Source: CAYZJV01 sp049310885 (lineage in GTDB: Bacteria > Spirochaetota > Spirochaetia > Sphaerochaetales > Sphaerochaetaceae). From it: a DNA stretch of 17,119 nucleotides. The notes under the pieces were generated by a model. The model was given only the letters and a program-made list of their open reading frames with translations, had not been told where the DNA came from and did not search any database. The DNA is taken from assembly GCF_049310885.1 (NCBI RefSeq), contig NZ_JBMDYO010000015.1:1-17119 (forward strand), written 5' to 3'. A program made the position numbers and the translations under genes. Positions 1 through 6,056 of this stretch are shown here, piece by piece (position 1 is the stretch's first letter; each line of letters begins with the position of its first letter).

Positions 1-599
1 TCCCCATCAGCCATCATCGCCGAGTACTCTCCGAGCTTGTCGATCACCTTGTCGACCGCCGCTCCGTGTGCGAGCTCATCGGCGGTGAGGCCATCCAGTT
101 CGATGCCAAGTTTCCTCAGCTCTCCGGTAGCTCCGGTGTACGAATCCAGCAGGTTCATCATCGAGCCGTTGAGGTCCTTGCCGGTCACGTTGGACAGGTA
201 CACTGCCGCCTCGGAGATGCTTTCGATTTCGTCGGCACTCTTGCCCAGCGCGGCCAACTGGGCGACCATCGCCTCGATATCGCCCTTGCCCGAGAGCGTC
301 TGGCTGCTCAGCCGCTCGACCACGGCGGTAACCTTCTCATACGAGGTGCTGTCCCCCAGAGCAAGTGCGAGTTGCTTGTAGGATCGTTCGGCAGCGGAGA
401 ACTCGGAAAATGTTGCCGATACTGCATTGCCCAAAGCCTTTACTGAAGCGATGATCGCAGTGGCAGCGAAGGCGCCTTTAAGCACTCCACCCAGTTTGGT
501 TGCAGCACCCTTGAGGCTTCCCAGGTCGGCTGCGGCTGATTTGACCGCACCACCGATATCGTTCTGGCCTTTGATGATGACTTTCGCTTGTGCTGCCAT
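1..599 (-). CDS. Tape measure protein, N-terminal part (cut by window edge)
   Basis: The minus strand is open from the ATG at 597-599 to the left edge, giving about 199 residues. The start follows an AAGGGGAA ribosome site about 7 bases upstream. It begins MAAQAKVIIKGQNDIGGAVK, then a Gly/Ala-rich helical stretch (GAATKLGGVLKGAFAATAII) and a region rich in short helices (EFSAAERSYKQLALALGD, LGKSADEIESISEAA). This matches the start of siphophage tail tape measure proteins, which set tail length, fill the tail tube and often carry membrane-active segments. Position supports it: it is the first gene after the G/G-T tail chaperones, the standard place. Total length and C-terminal domains (lysozyme or peptidase, transmembrane) cannot be judged. 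The family call is based on position and N-terminal character, not on a diagnostic motif. Confidence 0.85.
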   Translation of the reverse strand, partial: MAAQAKVIIKGQNDIGGAVKSAAADLGSLKGAATKLGGVLKGAFAATAIIASVKALGNAVSATFSEFSAAERSYKQLALALGDSTSYEKVTAVVERLSSQTLSGKGDIEAMVAQLAALGKSADEIESISEAAVYLSNVTGKDLNGSMMNLLDSYTGATGELRKLGIELDGLTADELAHGAAVDKVIDKLGEYSAMMADG

Positions 600-619
600 A
601 CGCGTGTTCCCCTTATGCA

Positions 620-647
620 ATGAAAAAGGCGCCCCATGGACGCCCTG
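620..647 (-). terminator. Weak terminator-like hairpin between gpG-T and the tape measure gene
   Basis: On the minus strand AGGGCG, a 9-base loop and CGCCTT can form a 6-bp stem with one G-U pair, followed by a short T run. It lies just after the stop of the T frame (651-653) and before the tape measure start (599). The stem is short, so this may only dampen transcription or do nothing. Confidence 0.3.
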
Positions 648-650
648 TGA

Positions 651-1273
651 TTAGTGTTTCTGTGTCATTTTCTTAGCCTGCTCATGCAAATGCCGCCGAT
701 AGTTGAGCTGGATCAGCTTGAGAATCTGCATGCTCATGTACGGCTGGTCCATGAGGCTGCCGGCGAACGGCAAGTGCCTGAAGTCCCCGCTCTCAGAGTC
801 GCAGCATGGCAGATAGATGTCGGTTATGTAGAAGAGCCAGTGGCCGTACTCGCTGTAGAGCTCAGCGCTACGCCTTCCGTTGAAGACCTCGCAGCAGAGG
901 GACGCGATCTGGCGTCGCTCGCGTCCGCACGGGAAAAAAAAGCGGCATGGGTGTATTCGTTGACGACCTTCACCGTCAGATCCAGCGACTCGAACACCAG
1001 TGAGGCAACTTCGCGGTTGTCCATCTTCTTTTTGGCATCCGCATCCTCGTAGAAGTTGTGGTCGACCAGGATTGAGGGAAGCAGGTCGCGAAGGAGGGTG
1101 AGCGTCTGGTTCTCTCCCTGCTCGGAGGCTTCCTTTAATTTGAGCATCTCCAAGGTGGGTAGCTCCTTGAGCACGATGTATGCCTCATCGTCGGCCTTGA
1201 GTCCCACCAGTGTTCCCACTTCAATGCGTACCTTCTGTATGCACGTGTCATAATGTCTTGTCTTGATGAACAT
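651..1273 (-). CDS. Tail assembly chaperone fusion G-T, made by -1 ribosomal frameshift
   Basis: Reading starts at the ATG at 1273 in the G frame and runs 113 codons to the T run at 934-941. It then slips back one base (last T of codon 113 re-read, TTC CCG TGC) and stays open for 94 more codons to TAA at 651-653, giving about 207 residues. The downstream part has no ATG near its beginning and no stop. It ends in a helical segment (YMSMQILKLIQLNYRRHLH) that looks like real protein. In siphophages of the lambda/HK97 type, G and G-T bind the tape measure protein and recruit tail tube subunits, and their ratio is set by this slip. Here T TTT TTT fits the X XXY YYZ pattern. The alternative is a sequencing error in the 8-base homopolymer; position and family make real frameshifting more likely. 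Confidence 0.8.
824..1273 (-). CDS. Tail assembly chaperone G (unshifted product)
   Basis: A 149-residue product with a strong GGAGGAT ribosome site before ATG 1273, starting 5 bases after the tail tube stop. Residues 1 to about 113 look like a folded acidic chaperone (ADDEAYIVLKELPTLEMLKL, DNREVASLVFESLDLTVK). It sits in the canonical slot between tail tube and tape measure. The last 36 residues after the slip site are low-complexity Ser/Thr/Ala (RSSTEGVALSSTASTATGSS) and look like out-of-frame translation, which is why the -1 frame is taken as the biologically selected continuation. In other siphophages the G-only product is the abundant form and G-T a minor one. No sequence motif proves the family; the call rests on gene order, size and the slippery site. 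Confidence 0.8.
   Translation of the reverse strand: MFIKTRHYDTCIQKVRIEVGTLVGLKADDEAYIVLKELPTLEMLKLKEASEQGENQTLTLLRDLLPSILVDHNFYEDADAKKKMDNREVASLVFESLDLTVKVVNEYTHAAFFSRADASDARSRPSAARSSTEGVALSSTASTATGSST
934..941 (-). promoter_or_regulatory. Programmed -1 frameshift slippery site (T8)
   Basis: Eight consecutive A on the plus strand, so GC-T8-CCC in the mRNA sense. The zero frame reads GCT TTT TTT TCC, and the -1 frame reads GCT TTT TTT TTC CCG. Both A-site and P-site tRNAs can re-pair perfectly after slipping. It lies 38 codons before the end of the G frame and opens a 94-codon -1 frame. I did not identify a clear downstream pseudoknot by eye. Confidence 0.8.
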
Positions 1274-1278
1274 GGTTC

Positions 1279-2238
1279 TTATCCTCCGTAGGGTGTCGAA
1301 ATCTTGTCGGTGATCACGATGGTGATGGGCTCTTCGGTGCCCACACTGAGAGCCTCGCCTGCAACGGTAGAGCTGAGTATGCCCGTTCCCCCGACATTCG
1401 CATCCACCTCGCTGATCGCCACATGCGAGAGGGTGATGGTGATGCTGTGTCCCGCCGAAGGGGAAGAGAAGGTCAGCTGGACAGAAGCGTTCTCCTCGCT
1501 GGTCAGATACGAGCTCTTGAGCGTTTCAACCTCGGTGCTGTAGGGGATCTCGAAGTTGATGGTCACAGCTCTCTTTCCATGCTGCGGCCTTCCTGCATAC
1601 AGGCCTGAGGCATAGGTGCGTGGGGAGCTTTCGAGCGCGTTATCGATCTTCAGCGATGCGCTGGTGATGTCGTATGTTGTGCCGTTGACCGTGAAGGTCG
1701 CATTGGTGCACCGGTACGAGGGGATGGAGAAGCTCTTCAGTGCCTCTTCAATGGTTCCGCTCTCCTCGGTGGTCCCCTTGATATCGATGCTGCCCTTCAC
1801 ATAATCGCCGGCCGCGCAATCCAGGCTGAGGGCGCTTATGGTGCAACCCGCATAGCGCTTGATTGCCGCCTTGCGGTCGATGGTGAAGGTGAGGCTGGGA
1901 AGTGCCTCGTTCACATCGCAAAGGCCGATGGTGTGGGTGTACGCATCCGTTTCTCCCACCTGGGCGCAGGTGTCTTCTCCCCCCAGGGCGGCGTGCAGGA
2001 TGAGGCCGGCCGATTCGGGTCGGAGGATGAAGCTCACCGAGCCTTCCACCGTCACCGCCAGAAGATCCCTGCTTGATGCGGTCTTGCTTCCCAGCAGCGA
2101 GCCCTCATCACCTTTCTCGACAGCCACCTTGATGCTCTCACTGGTCAGGTCGACCAGTGTTGTGGGACCGGCGGCCTGGGCGAAGGAGCTTTCCTTGCCC
2201 GCCTGCAGCCGCGATCCTGTTCCTGTGTAAAATGCCAT
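1279..2238 (-). CDS. Major tail tube protein
   Basis: 319 residues, ATG at 2238 preceded by AGAGAGGAA. The protein is beta-rich, with Ser/Thr/Gly-rich strands throughout (TVEGSVSFILRPESAGLILH, AVTINFEIPYSTEVETLKSS, HSITITLSHVAISEVD) and almost no long helices. This is as expected of the tube subunit that polymerises around the tape measure. The N-terminus (MAFYTGTGSRLQAGKESSFA) resembles the start of many phage tail tube proteins ('GxGSxLqvGkEtsfG'). It is followed at once by the chaperone G gene and preceded by the tail-completion gene, the fixed order in HK97-like siphophages. The C-terminal third (DANVGGTGILSSTVAG, ITIVITDKI) may be an Ig-like or tube-extension strand region. The family call is strong from order and composition; the exact subfamily is not resolved. 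Confidence 0.85.
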   Translation of the reverse strand: MAFYTGTGSRLQAGKESSFAQAAGPTTLVDLTSESIKVAVEKGDEGSLLGSKTASSRDLLAVTVEGSVSFILRPESAGLILHAALGGEDTCAQVGETDAYTHTIGLCDVNEALPSLTFTIDRKAAIKRYAGCTISALSLDCAAGDYVKGSIDIKGTTEESGTIEEALKSFSIPSYRCTNATFTVNGTTYDITSASLKIDNALESSPRTYASGLYAGRPQHGKRAVTINFEIPYSTEVETLKSSYLTSEENASVQLTFSSPSAGHSITITLSHVAISEVDANVGGTGILSSTVAGEALSVGTEEPITIVITDKISTPYGG

Positions 2239-2262
2239 ATGCCGTTCCTCTCTTGTTGGTGT

Positions 2263-2721
2263 CTAAAATTCTTTGGACCACTGCAAATCAATGCTTGCCT
2301 CGATGGCGGTGACCGTCGTGCTTGCGGTTACGGCAGGGTAGTAGTCCATGTCGGTGATGCGCGCGTCCTCGATGAATCCTCCCAGCGTGGGGTCCCCTCG
2401 TAGGAGCAGGTACAGGGCTCCATACAGTGCGAATACCCGCTTGACCAGAATCGCGTTGGGCGCGCCCTTACAGAGGAGAAATACGGTTGCGCGCATGGTG
2501 GCCAGGTCGCTATGCATCCCCAGCGGCTCGAGGTTCTCATAATCGGGTTGGATGTAGAACATCGTGGGACGTCGCATATTGTCCACATCGGGAAAATCGA
2601 TCTCAATGTTTTTCTCATCGAAGTGCTCGATGGAAATCCCCTCTTCGCTCTCCTGCAAACCGATCAAATCAGTGGCAATCACCGCCTTGAGCCTTTCGAG
2701 CACCTGCATCTCAGTTATCAT
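2263..2721 (-). CDS. Tail completion / tail terminator-like protein
   Basis: 152 residues. Its ATG overlaps the stop of the upstream gene as ATGA (2718-2721), which points to translational coupling. Its size and place between the gp10-like neck gene and the tail tube gene match the tail terminator or completion protein that caps the tail tube and joins it to the head. Visible content is an N-terminal helix (MITEMQVLERLKAVIATDL), a middle strand region with PTMFYIQPDYENLEPLGMHS, then a helix (VFALYGALYLLLRG), and strands ending IEASIDLQWSKEF. This mixed alpha/beta pattern with a C-terminal strand fits the lambda gpU/SPP1 gp17 type of fold. No diagnostic motif is seen, so the precise role is inferred from synteny. 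Confidence 0.65.
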   Translation of the reverse strand: MITEMQVLERLKAVIATDLIGLQESEEGISIEHFDEKNIEIDFPDVDNMRRPTMFYIQPDYENLEPLGMHSDLATMRATVFLLCKGAPNAILVKRVFALYGALYLLLRGDPTLGGFIEDARITDMDYYPAVTASTTVTAIEASIDLQWSKEF

Positions 2722-3236
2722 CGTTTACTCTCCTTTTCAATGCGCGCCACCTCCCGCTCGACCAGCTGATCCAGTTTCGTCTTGAAGGCCGTCGTGCTCA
2801 GGTACTTCTTCACCGGAGCGGCCACGAAGTCGCGCTCGGGAAGCTTCACCGAGTGCACGCGCACCCATTTTCCGTCCTTCTGGAATGTGAGGTATCCTCC
2901 ATCCTTGGCAGTGATCCTCGCTCCCTTGGCCAGGGCGTAGCCGTAGAATACTTTGGTCTCTTGTGAGGAAGCCTTGGCTTCGACAATGACAGCTTTGCCG
3001 CTACGGATCACCCGGCGGCTGATGCTCTTGTACAACGCCCCACTTCCTTTGGAGAGCCCGTGGGACTTGTAGGCCTTACGCACCTGGGCTCTTGCGGCCG
3101 TGCCGATGCCGCCCAGGATACGTCGCATCGCCTTGTGCCGGTTTGTTCCAAGACCCTCGAGGTAGGAGAGTGCTTCAGCCAGGTCAGTCTCGACCGATAT
3201 GCTTTCGGTGCTGTACCTTCTTCGTCTTCCCAGCAT
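2718..3236 (-). CDS. HK97 gp10-like neck / head-tail joining protein
   Basis: 172 residues from the ATG at 3236, one base after the stop of the connector gene. The open frame extends 30 codons further upstream, but that part lies inside the connector gene and is low-complexity, so the internal ATG is preferred. It carries the usual signature of the HK97 gp10 family: a helical N-terminus with a basic patch (ILGGIGTAARAQVRKAYKSH), then SKGSGALYKSISRRVI, a strand pair ending in FYGYALAKGARITAKDGGYL, and the PERDFVAAPV segment. Members of this family sit at the head-tail interface, after the connector and before the tail terminator. The product stops with a charged helix (LVEREVARIEKESKR) and overlaps the next gene by 4 bases. 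Confidence 0.75.
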   Translation of the reverse strand: MLGRRRRYSTESISVETDLAEALSYLEGLGTNRHKAMRRILGGIGTAARAQVRKAYKSHGLSKGSGALYKSISRRVIRSGKAVIVEAKASSQETKVFYGYALAKGARITAKDGGYLTFQKDGKWVRVHSVKLPERDFVAAPVKKYLSTTAFKTKLDQLVEREVARIEKESKR

Positions 3237-3237
3237 G

Positions 3238-3783
3238 TCAAAACCCCAGGATGCGCATACTATCCAGCGGCTGGAGGTACTTGCGGTAGTTGCTGTAGTT
3301 GACGAACGTGCGGCTGTTGTCGGCAAAGCTCTTGCCTGTCAGGCCGATGTTCCCCCCGGTCTCGCTGAGCATGAGCGTGGCGATGCGTAGGATCGAGACG
3401 ACGATCACCGAAGGCATCTGCTCGATTTCCCATCCAGCGGTGTAGCTGAGGCGGATATTGTCTTCCCCGATGGGAAACTTCGTGGCATGGTCGATGAAGC
3501 TGATGTAGTCGTCGTAGGTTTTCACCTGCGTGGTATCCATATCGGCCGTTCCTACGGTGAGCGCGCCGACACTAGTGATGTTGCGAGAGGGCAGGTACAG
3601 GCGACGAGAGCCCGAGCCTGAGGTGACCACATCGCTATACTCCTGCTGCTTAGGATCAAAACCTAAATACGAGGTCACGATATCCTCGGCCGTAGCAAGG
3701 AAGGCGCCCTTGAGCTGCACAGCTTCAACAGAGTCCTCATAGTTGCCGCTGTAGGTGTTGAACATGGCGATGCTGGCAATCAT
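3238..3783 (-). CDS. Head-tail connector protein (gp6-like adaptor)
   Basis: 181 residues, with a very strong GAAGGAGGAAG ribosome site before ATG 3783. It has the pattern of the gp6-like / SPP1 gp15-type adaptor that forms a ring under the portal. An N-terminal helical part (SVEAVQLKGAFLATAEDIVT, SYLGFDP) is followed by a beta insertion with a conserved LYLPSRNITSVGALTV segment and DNIRLSYTAGWE. Then come C-terminal helices (MPSVIVVSILRIATLMLSE). The 'LP..pi.sv..v' and 'yTAGW' elements are typical of this family. A later methionine (MFNTYSG) is possible but lacks the well placed ribosome site. It lies downstream of the capsid and head-fibre genes, as expected. Confidence 0.8.
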   Translation of the reverse strand: MIASIAMFNTYSGNYEDSVEAVQLKGAFLATAEDIVTSYLGFDPKQQEYSDVVTSGSGSRRLYLPSRNITSVGALTVGTADMDTTQVKTYDDYISFIDHATKFPIGEDNIRLSYTAGWEIEQMPSVIVVSILRIATLMLSETGGNIGLTGKSFADNSRTFVNYSNYRKYLQPLDSMRILGF

Positions 3784-3811
3784 GCGCTTCCTCCTTCATC
3801 GAAATGATGGA

Positions 3812-3833
3812 CACCCCGGCGTCTGCCGGGATG
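3812..3833 (-). terminator. Strong GC hairpin between head-fibre and connector genes (no U tract)
   Basis: CACCCCGGC (3812-3820), a 4-base loop, and GCCGGGATG (3825-3833) form a 9-bp stem with one G-U pair on the minus transcript. No T run follows in either direction. It could attenuate transcription, pause the ribosome or mark an RNA-processing site after the abundant capsid and fibre messages. As a classical terminator it is incomplete. Confidence 0.4.
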
Positions 3834-3852
3834 CCCCCATAATCGTTTACTA

Positions 3853-4101
3853 TCAGCTGGCCATCAGGCCTGCATTTCTGAGCTTAGCCAGCAGTGCATT
3901 GAAATCCACCACCAGGTCCTCGATGGTGGTAGCTGTGCTATCTGCTTGGCTGGTAGCGGCATTGATGCTGCCACTGGGCAGCCCTTCGATGACTGCCGCA
4001 GGATCGATGGTGACTTTCGCGGTACCAGCGAGGATGACCTCGCCACCGATGACAGTCTTTTCACCGCCTTGCTCGCGGTAGTTCTTGGTGTTATATGACA
4101 T
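3853..4101 (-). CDS. Head fibre protein
   Basis: 82 residues from the ATG at 4101, with the excellent ribosome site GGGAGGT 6 bases upstream; the in-frame TTG just before is less likely. It starts MSYNTKNYREQGGEKTVIGG, contains a short beta-like linker (VTIDPAAVIEGLPSGS) and ends in a helix (TATTIEDLVVDFNALLAKLR) followed by NAGLM. The combination of 'NY.eQGGe.t.IGG' and 'A.stA.dv..lv.dfNaLLaKLk.aGlm' is what I know from the small phage head-fibre family related to phi29 gp8.5. These proteins decorate the capsid and may help attachment to host or environmental surfaces. It directly follows the major capsid gene, the usual position. Confidence 0.8.
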   Translation of the reverse strand: MSYNTKNYREQGGEKTVIGGEVILAGTAKVTIDPAAVIEGLPSGSINAATSQADSTATTIEDLVVDFNALLAKLRNAGLMAS

Positions 4102-4113
4102 CAATTACCTCCC

Positions 4114-5316
4114 TTAGGCCTTCTGCTGGAGGACCTTGACGGCCTCGCCGAGGATCAGGCGCCCATCCACGCGTTGAGAACCGAGGAACCCCACCTGTCC
4201 AGTTGGAGCGAACAGCTCGCCTAGGCGCTTGAAGGTGCGTCCCTGGCGGTCGGCAATCCAGTAGTACGAGAAGTCTCCGAATACCAGTGTTTTTGCTCCA
4301 GCTGAGATTTCAGGCATATAGGCTGAGGTCTTTACCGGACGATTGAGGATGGTATCGGGATTGCCTGCAGTGAGTGAGGGCTGCCAAATGTATTGTCCAT
4401 TGCCGTCCTTGAGCTTGCGAATCGCCTTGATTGTCGAGTCGTTGGTCAGCCATACCGCATTTTTTCGGTATGAAGATCGCAGTGTGTGAAACAGATCAAT
4501 GACCTCATCACAGCTCAATGCGGTGGCAGAAGCGGCATGTACCCCTACTTGAGCACCTCCGGTGGCCGCAAGGATACCCAGTGGCTTACCCGATCCATCC
4601 CCACTAAAGAACGCTGCCTCTTCCTTTGCTCCGATACGGCGAGCGAATTCTCGGGCGATGTACGCTTCGATATCGAACACGCTGTCGTTGATCAGCTCCT
4701 CCGAGATTTTAATGATTGTACCTAGCTTGTATGCTCCGATGGTCACCTGGCCGAAGCTATCATCGCTCTCGGGATATGCTCCTTCCTCGTCGATCCATGC
4801 GGCTTCTCCCTTGGAGGCCGAGATCGGGATTTTTCGGTCGCCACTGGAGGTGTGGATGATGTGCGCGATCGAACGGAAGATATTTTCTTCGACCAGCGCC
4901 TCTACCAGAGTATGTTCAAACTCATCCGGTACGAGATACCCCCCTTCGGTGTCGGTTCCTACCTGCAGTGCATTATAGAGTTCCGCAGTATTCTCCCGAC
5001 GTCTGAGTTGGTTCCAGAAAGCTTTCTTATATTCATCCGAAGACCGTCCGGTTTTTTTGGTGCCCTTATGGGCACTCTCGGGCCGGCTGGTGATGGGTGA
5101 ACCCACATGAGCGTTCAGCTCACGCTCGAACGCCTCGATTCGCTCTTGGCGCTCGATCTCGTGGCCTAAATCCACAATTTCGGCTTCCATCCGTTCGTAA
5201 GTGGCCCTATCCTCGGCGCTTAGGATGCCCTTGTCGTTGCGCTTCGCATCAAGAAATGCCTTCGCTTGTTCCCAGGTCTTCGCGCGCGTTGCGCGCATGT
5301 CGTTGATCTTTCCCAT
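4114..5316 (-). CDS. Major capsid protein, HK97 fold
   Basis: 400 residues, ATG 5316 with AGGAGAAG upstream. Residues 1 to about 95 form a charged helical, coiled-coil scaffold-like delta domain (SAEDRATYERMEAEIVDLGH, EIERQERIEAFERELN), expected to be cut off by the adjacent prohead protease. The mature part begins near the segment LQVGTDTEGGYLVPDEFEHT, a hallmark of HK97-type capsids (GG.lVP.e...). Further family features are IGAYKLGTIIKISEELINDS, FFSGDGSGKPLGI, the P-domain stretch NAVWLTNDSTIKAIRKLKDG, and the C-terminal FGDFSYYWIADRQG followed by a run ending VGFLGSQRVDGRLI. No separate scaffold gene lies between protease and capsid, consistent with the fused delta domain. About 400 residues is ordinary for the family. 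Confidence 0.95.
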   Translation of the reverse strand: MGKINDMRATRAKTWEQAKAFLDAKRNDKGILSAEDRATYERMEAEIVDLGHEIERQERIEAFERELNAHVGSPITSRPESAHKGTKKTGRSSDEYKKAFWNQLRRRENTAELYNALQVGTDTEGGYLVPDEFEHTLVEALVEENIFRSIAHIIHTSSGDRKIPISASKGEAAWIDEEGAYPESDDSFGQVTIGAYKLGTIIKISEELINDSVFDIEAYIAREFARRIGAKEEAAFFSGDGSGKPLGILAATGGAQVGVHAASATALSCDEVIDLFHTLRSSYRKNAVWLTNDSTIKAIRKLKDGNGQYIWQPSLTAGNPDTILNRPVKTSAYMPEISAGAKTLVFGDFSYYWIADRQGRTFKRLGELFAPTGQVGFLGSQRVDGRLILGEAVKVLQQKA

Positions 5317-5327
5317 TGTGTCTTCTC

Positions 5328-6056
5328 CTATTGGGGTTTGATGAGATTCAGTCGTTTCTCGAGCTCGCCAAGGGCGGCTCTGCCTTCCTCAGGTGGCTCC
5401 TGGTCTTCTGCGATTGCATATGTTTCGGTGATCTTGTTCATCAGTGAGAGCTGCGAGGTGCGCATCGAGAACGCATACGAGGCCTCATTGGACGCTTTCT
5501 TCGCGTCCTCGAGGATCGCATCGGCGAAGCCCAACTCGATGGCCTTCTTTGCGTTCATCCACGTCTCGTTGTCCATCAGGTGACTGATCTTCGCCCGGGT
5601 GAGGGTCGTCTTGATCTCGTAGGCGTTGACGATGCTTTCCTTCACCTCATCCAGCATGCCGATGGCCTTTTGCATATCCTGATGGTTGCCATAGGCGAGT
5701 GTCATGGGATTGTGGATCATCATGAGCGCGGTGGGCGCCATCAGGACCTTGGTGCCCGCCATCGCGATGACCGAAGCTGCGCTCGCTGCGATCCCGTCGA
5801 TCTTCACGGTGATAGCTGACGGATAATCCATGAGCATTGCGTAGATGCGACTTGCTGCGATACAATCCCCACCGGGGCTGTTGATCCAGATGGTCACCTC
5901 GCCGCTGTCGGCGAATAGCTCGCTTCGGAACTGCTCGGGGGTGACATCATCATCGAACCAGCTCTCCTCGGCGATCGTGCCCGAAAGCTCAAGGATTCTC
6001 GCTCTGCCTTCTTCTTCGCTCTGGTTTTTCCATTGCCAGAACTTCTTGTTCTTCAT
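5328..6056 (-). CDS. Prohead maturation protease, ClpP-like serine peptidase
   Basis: 242 residues from the ATG at 6056 (MKNKKFWQWKNQ). The open frame continues 50 codons upstream, but that part is an off-frame reading of the portal gene. It has a ClpP-type fold: WINSPGGDCIAASRIYAM at about 58-75, catalytic Ser92 in DGIAASAASVIAMAG, His115 in LMMIHNPM, and a likely Asp162 in MDNETWMNAKKAIELGFAD. These phage peptidases cleave the capsid delta domain during head maturation. The gene overlaps the 3' end of the portal gene by 68 bases and ends 11 bases before the capsid start. The three catalytic residues all appear intact. Confidence 0.92.
   Translation of the reverse strand: MKNKKFWQWKNQSEEEGRARILELSGTIAEESWFDDDVTPEQFRSELFADSGEVTIWINSPGGDCIAASRIYAMLMDYPSAITVKIDGIAASAASVIAMAGTKVLMAPTALMMIHNPMTLAYGNHQDMQKAIGMLDEVKESIVNAYEIKTTLTRAKISHLMDNETWMNAKKAIELGFADAILEDAKKASNEASYAFSMRTSQLSLMNKITETYAIAEDQEPPEEGRAALGELEKRLNLIKPQ

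Noticed and set aside
934..941. Broken gene from a homopolymer sequencing error
   Set aside because: Cannot be ruled out, but position, product type and the T TTT TTT slip pattern favour programmed frameshifting.
3238..3326. Longer N-terminus for the gp10-like gene
   Set aside because: The extra 30 codons overlap the connector and are low-complexity; the ATG at 3236 is one base after the connector stop.
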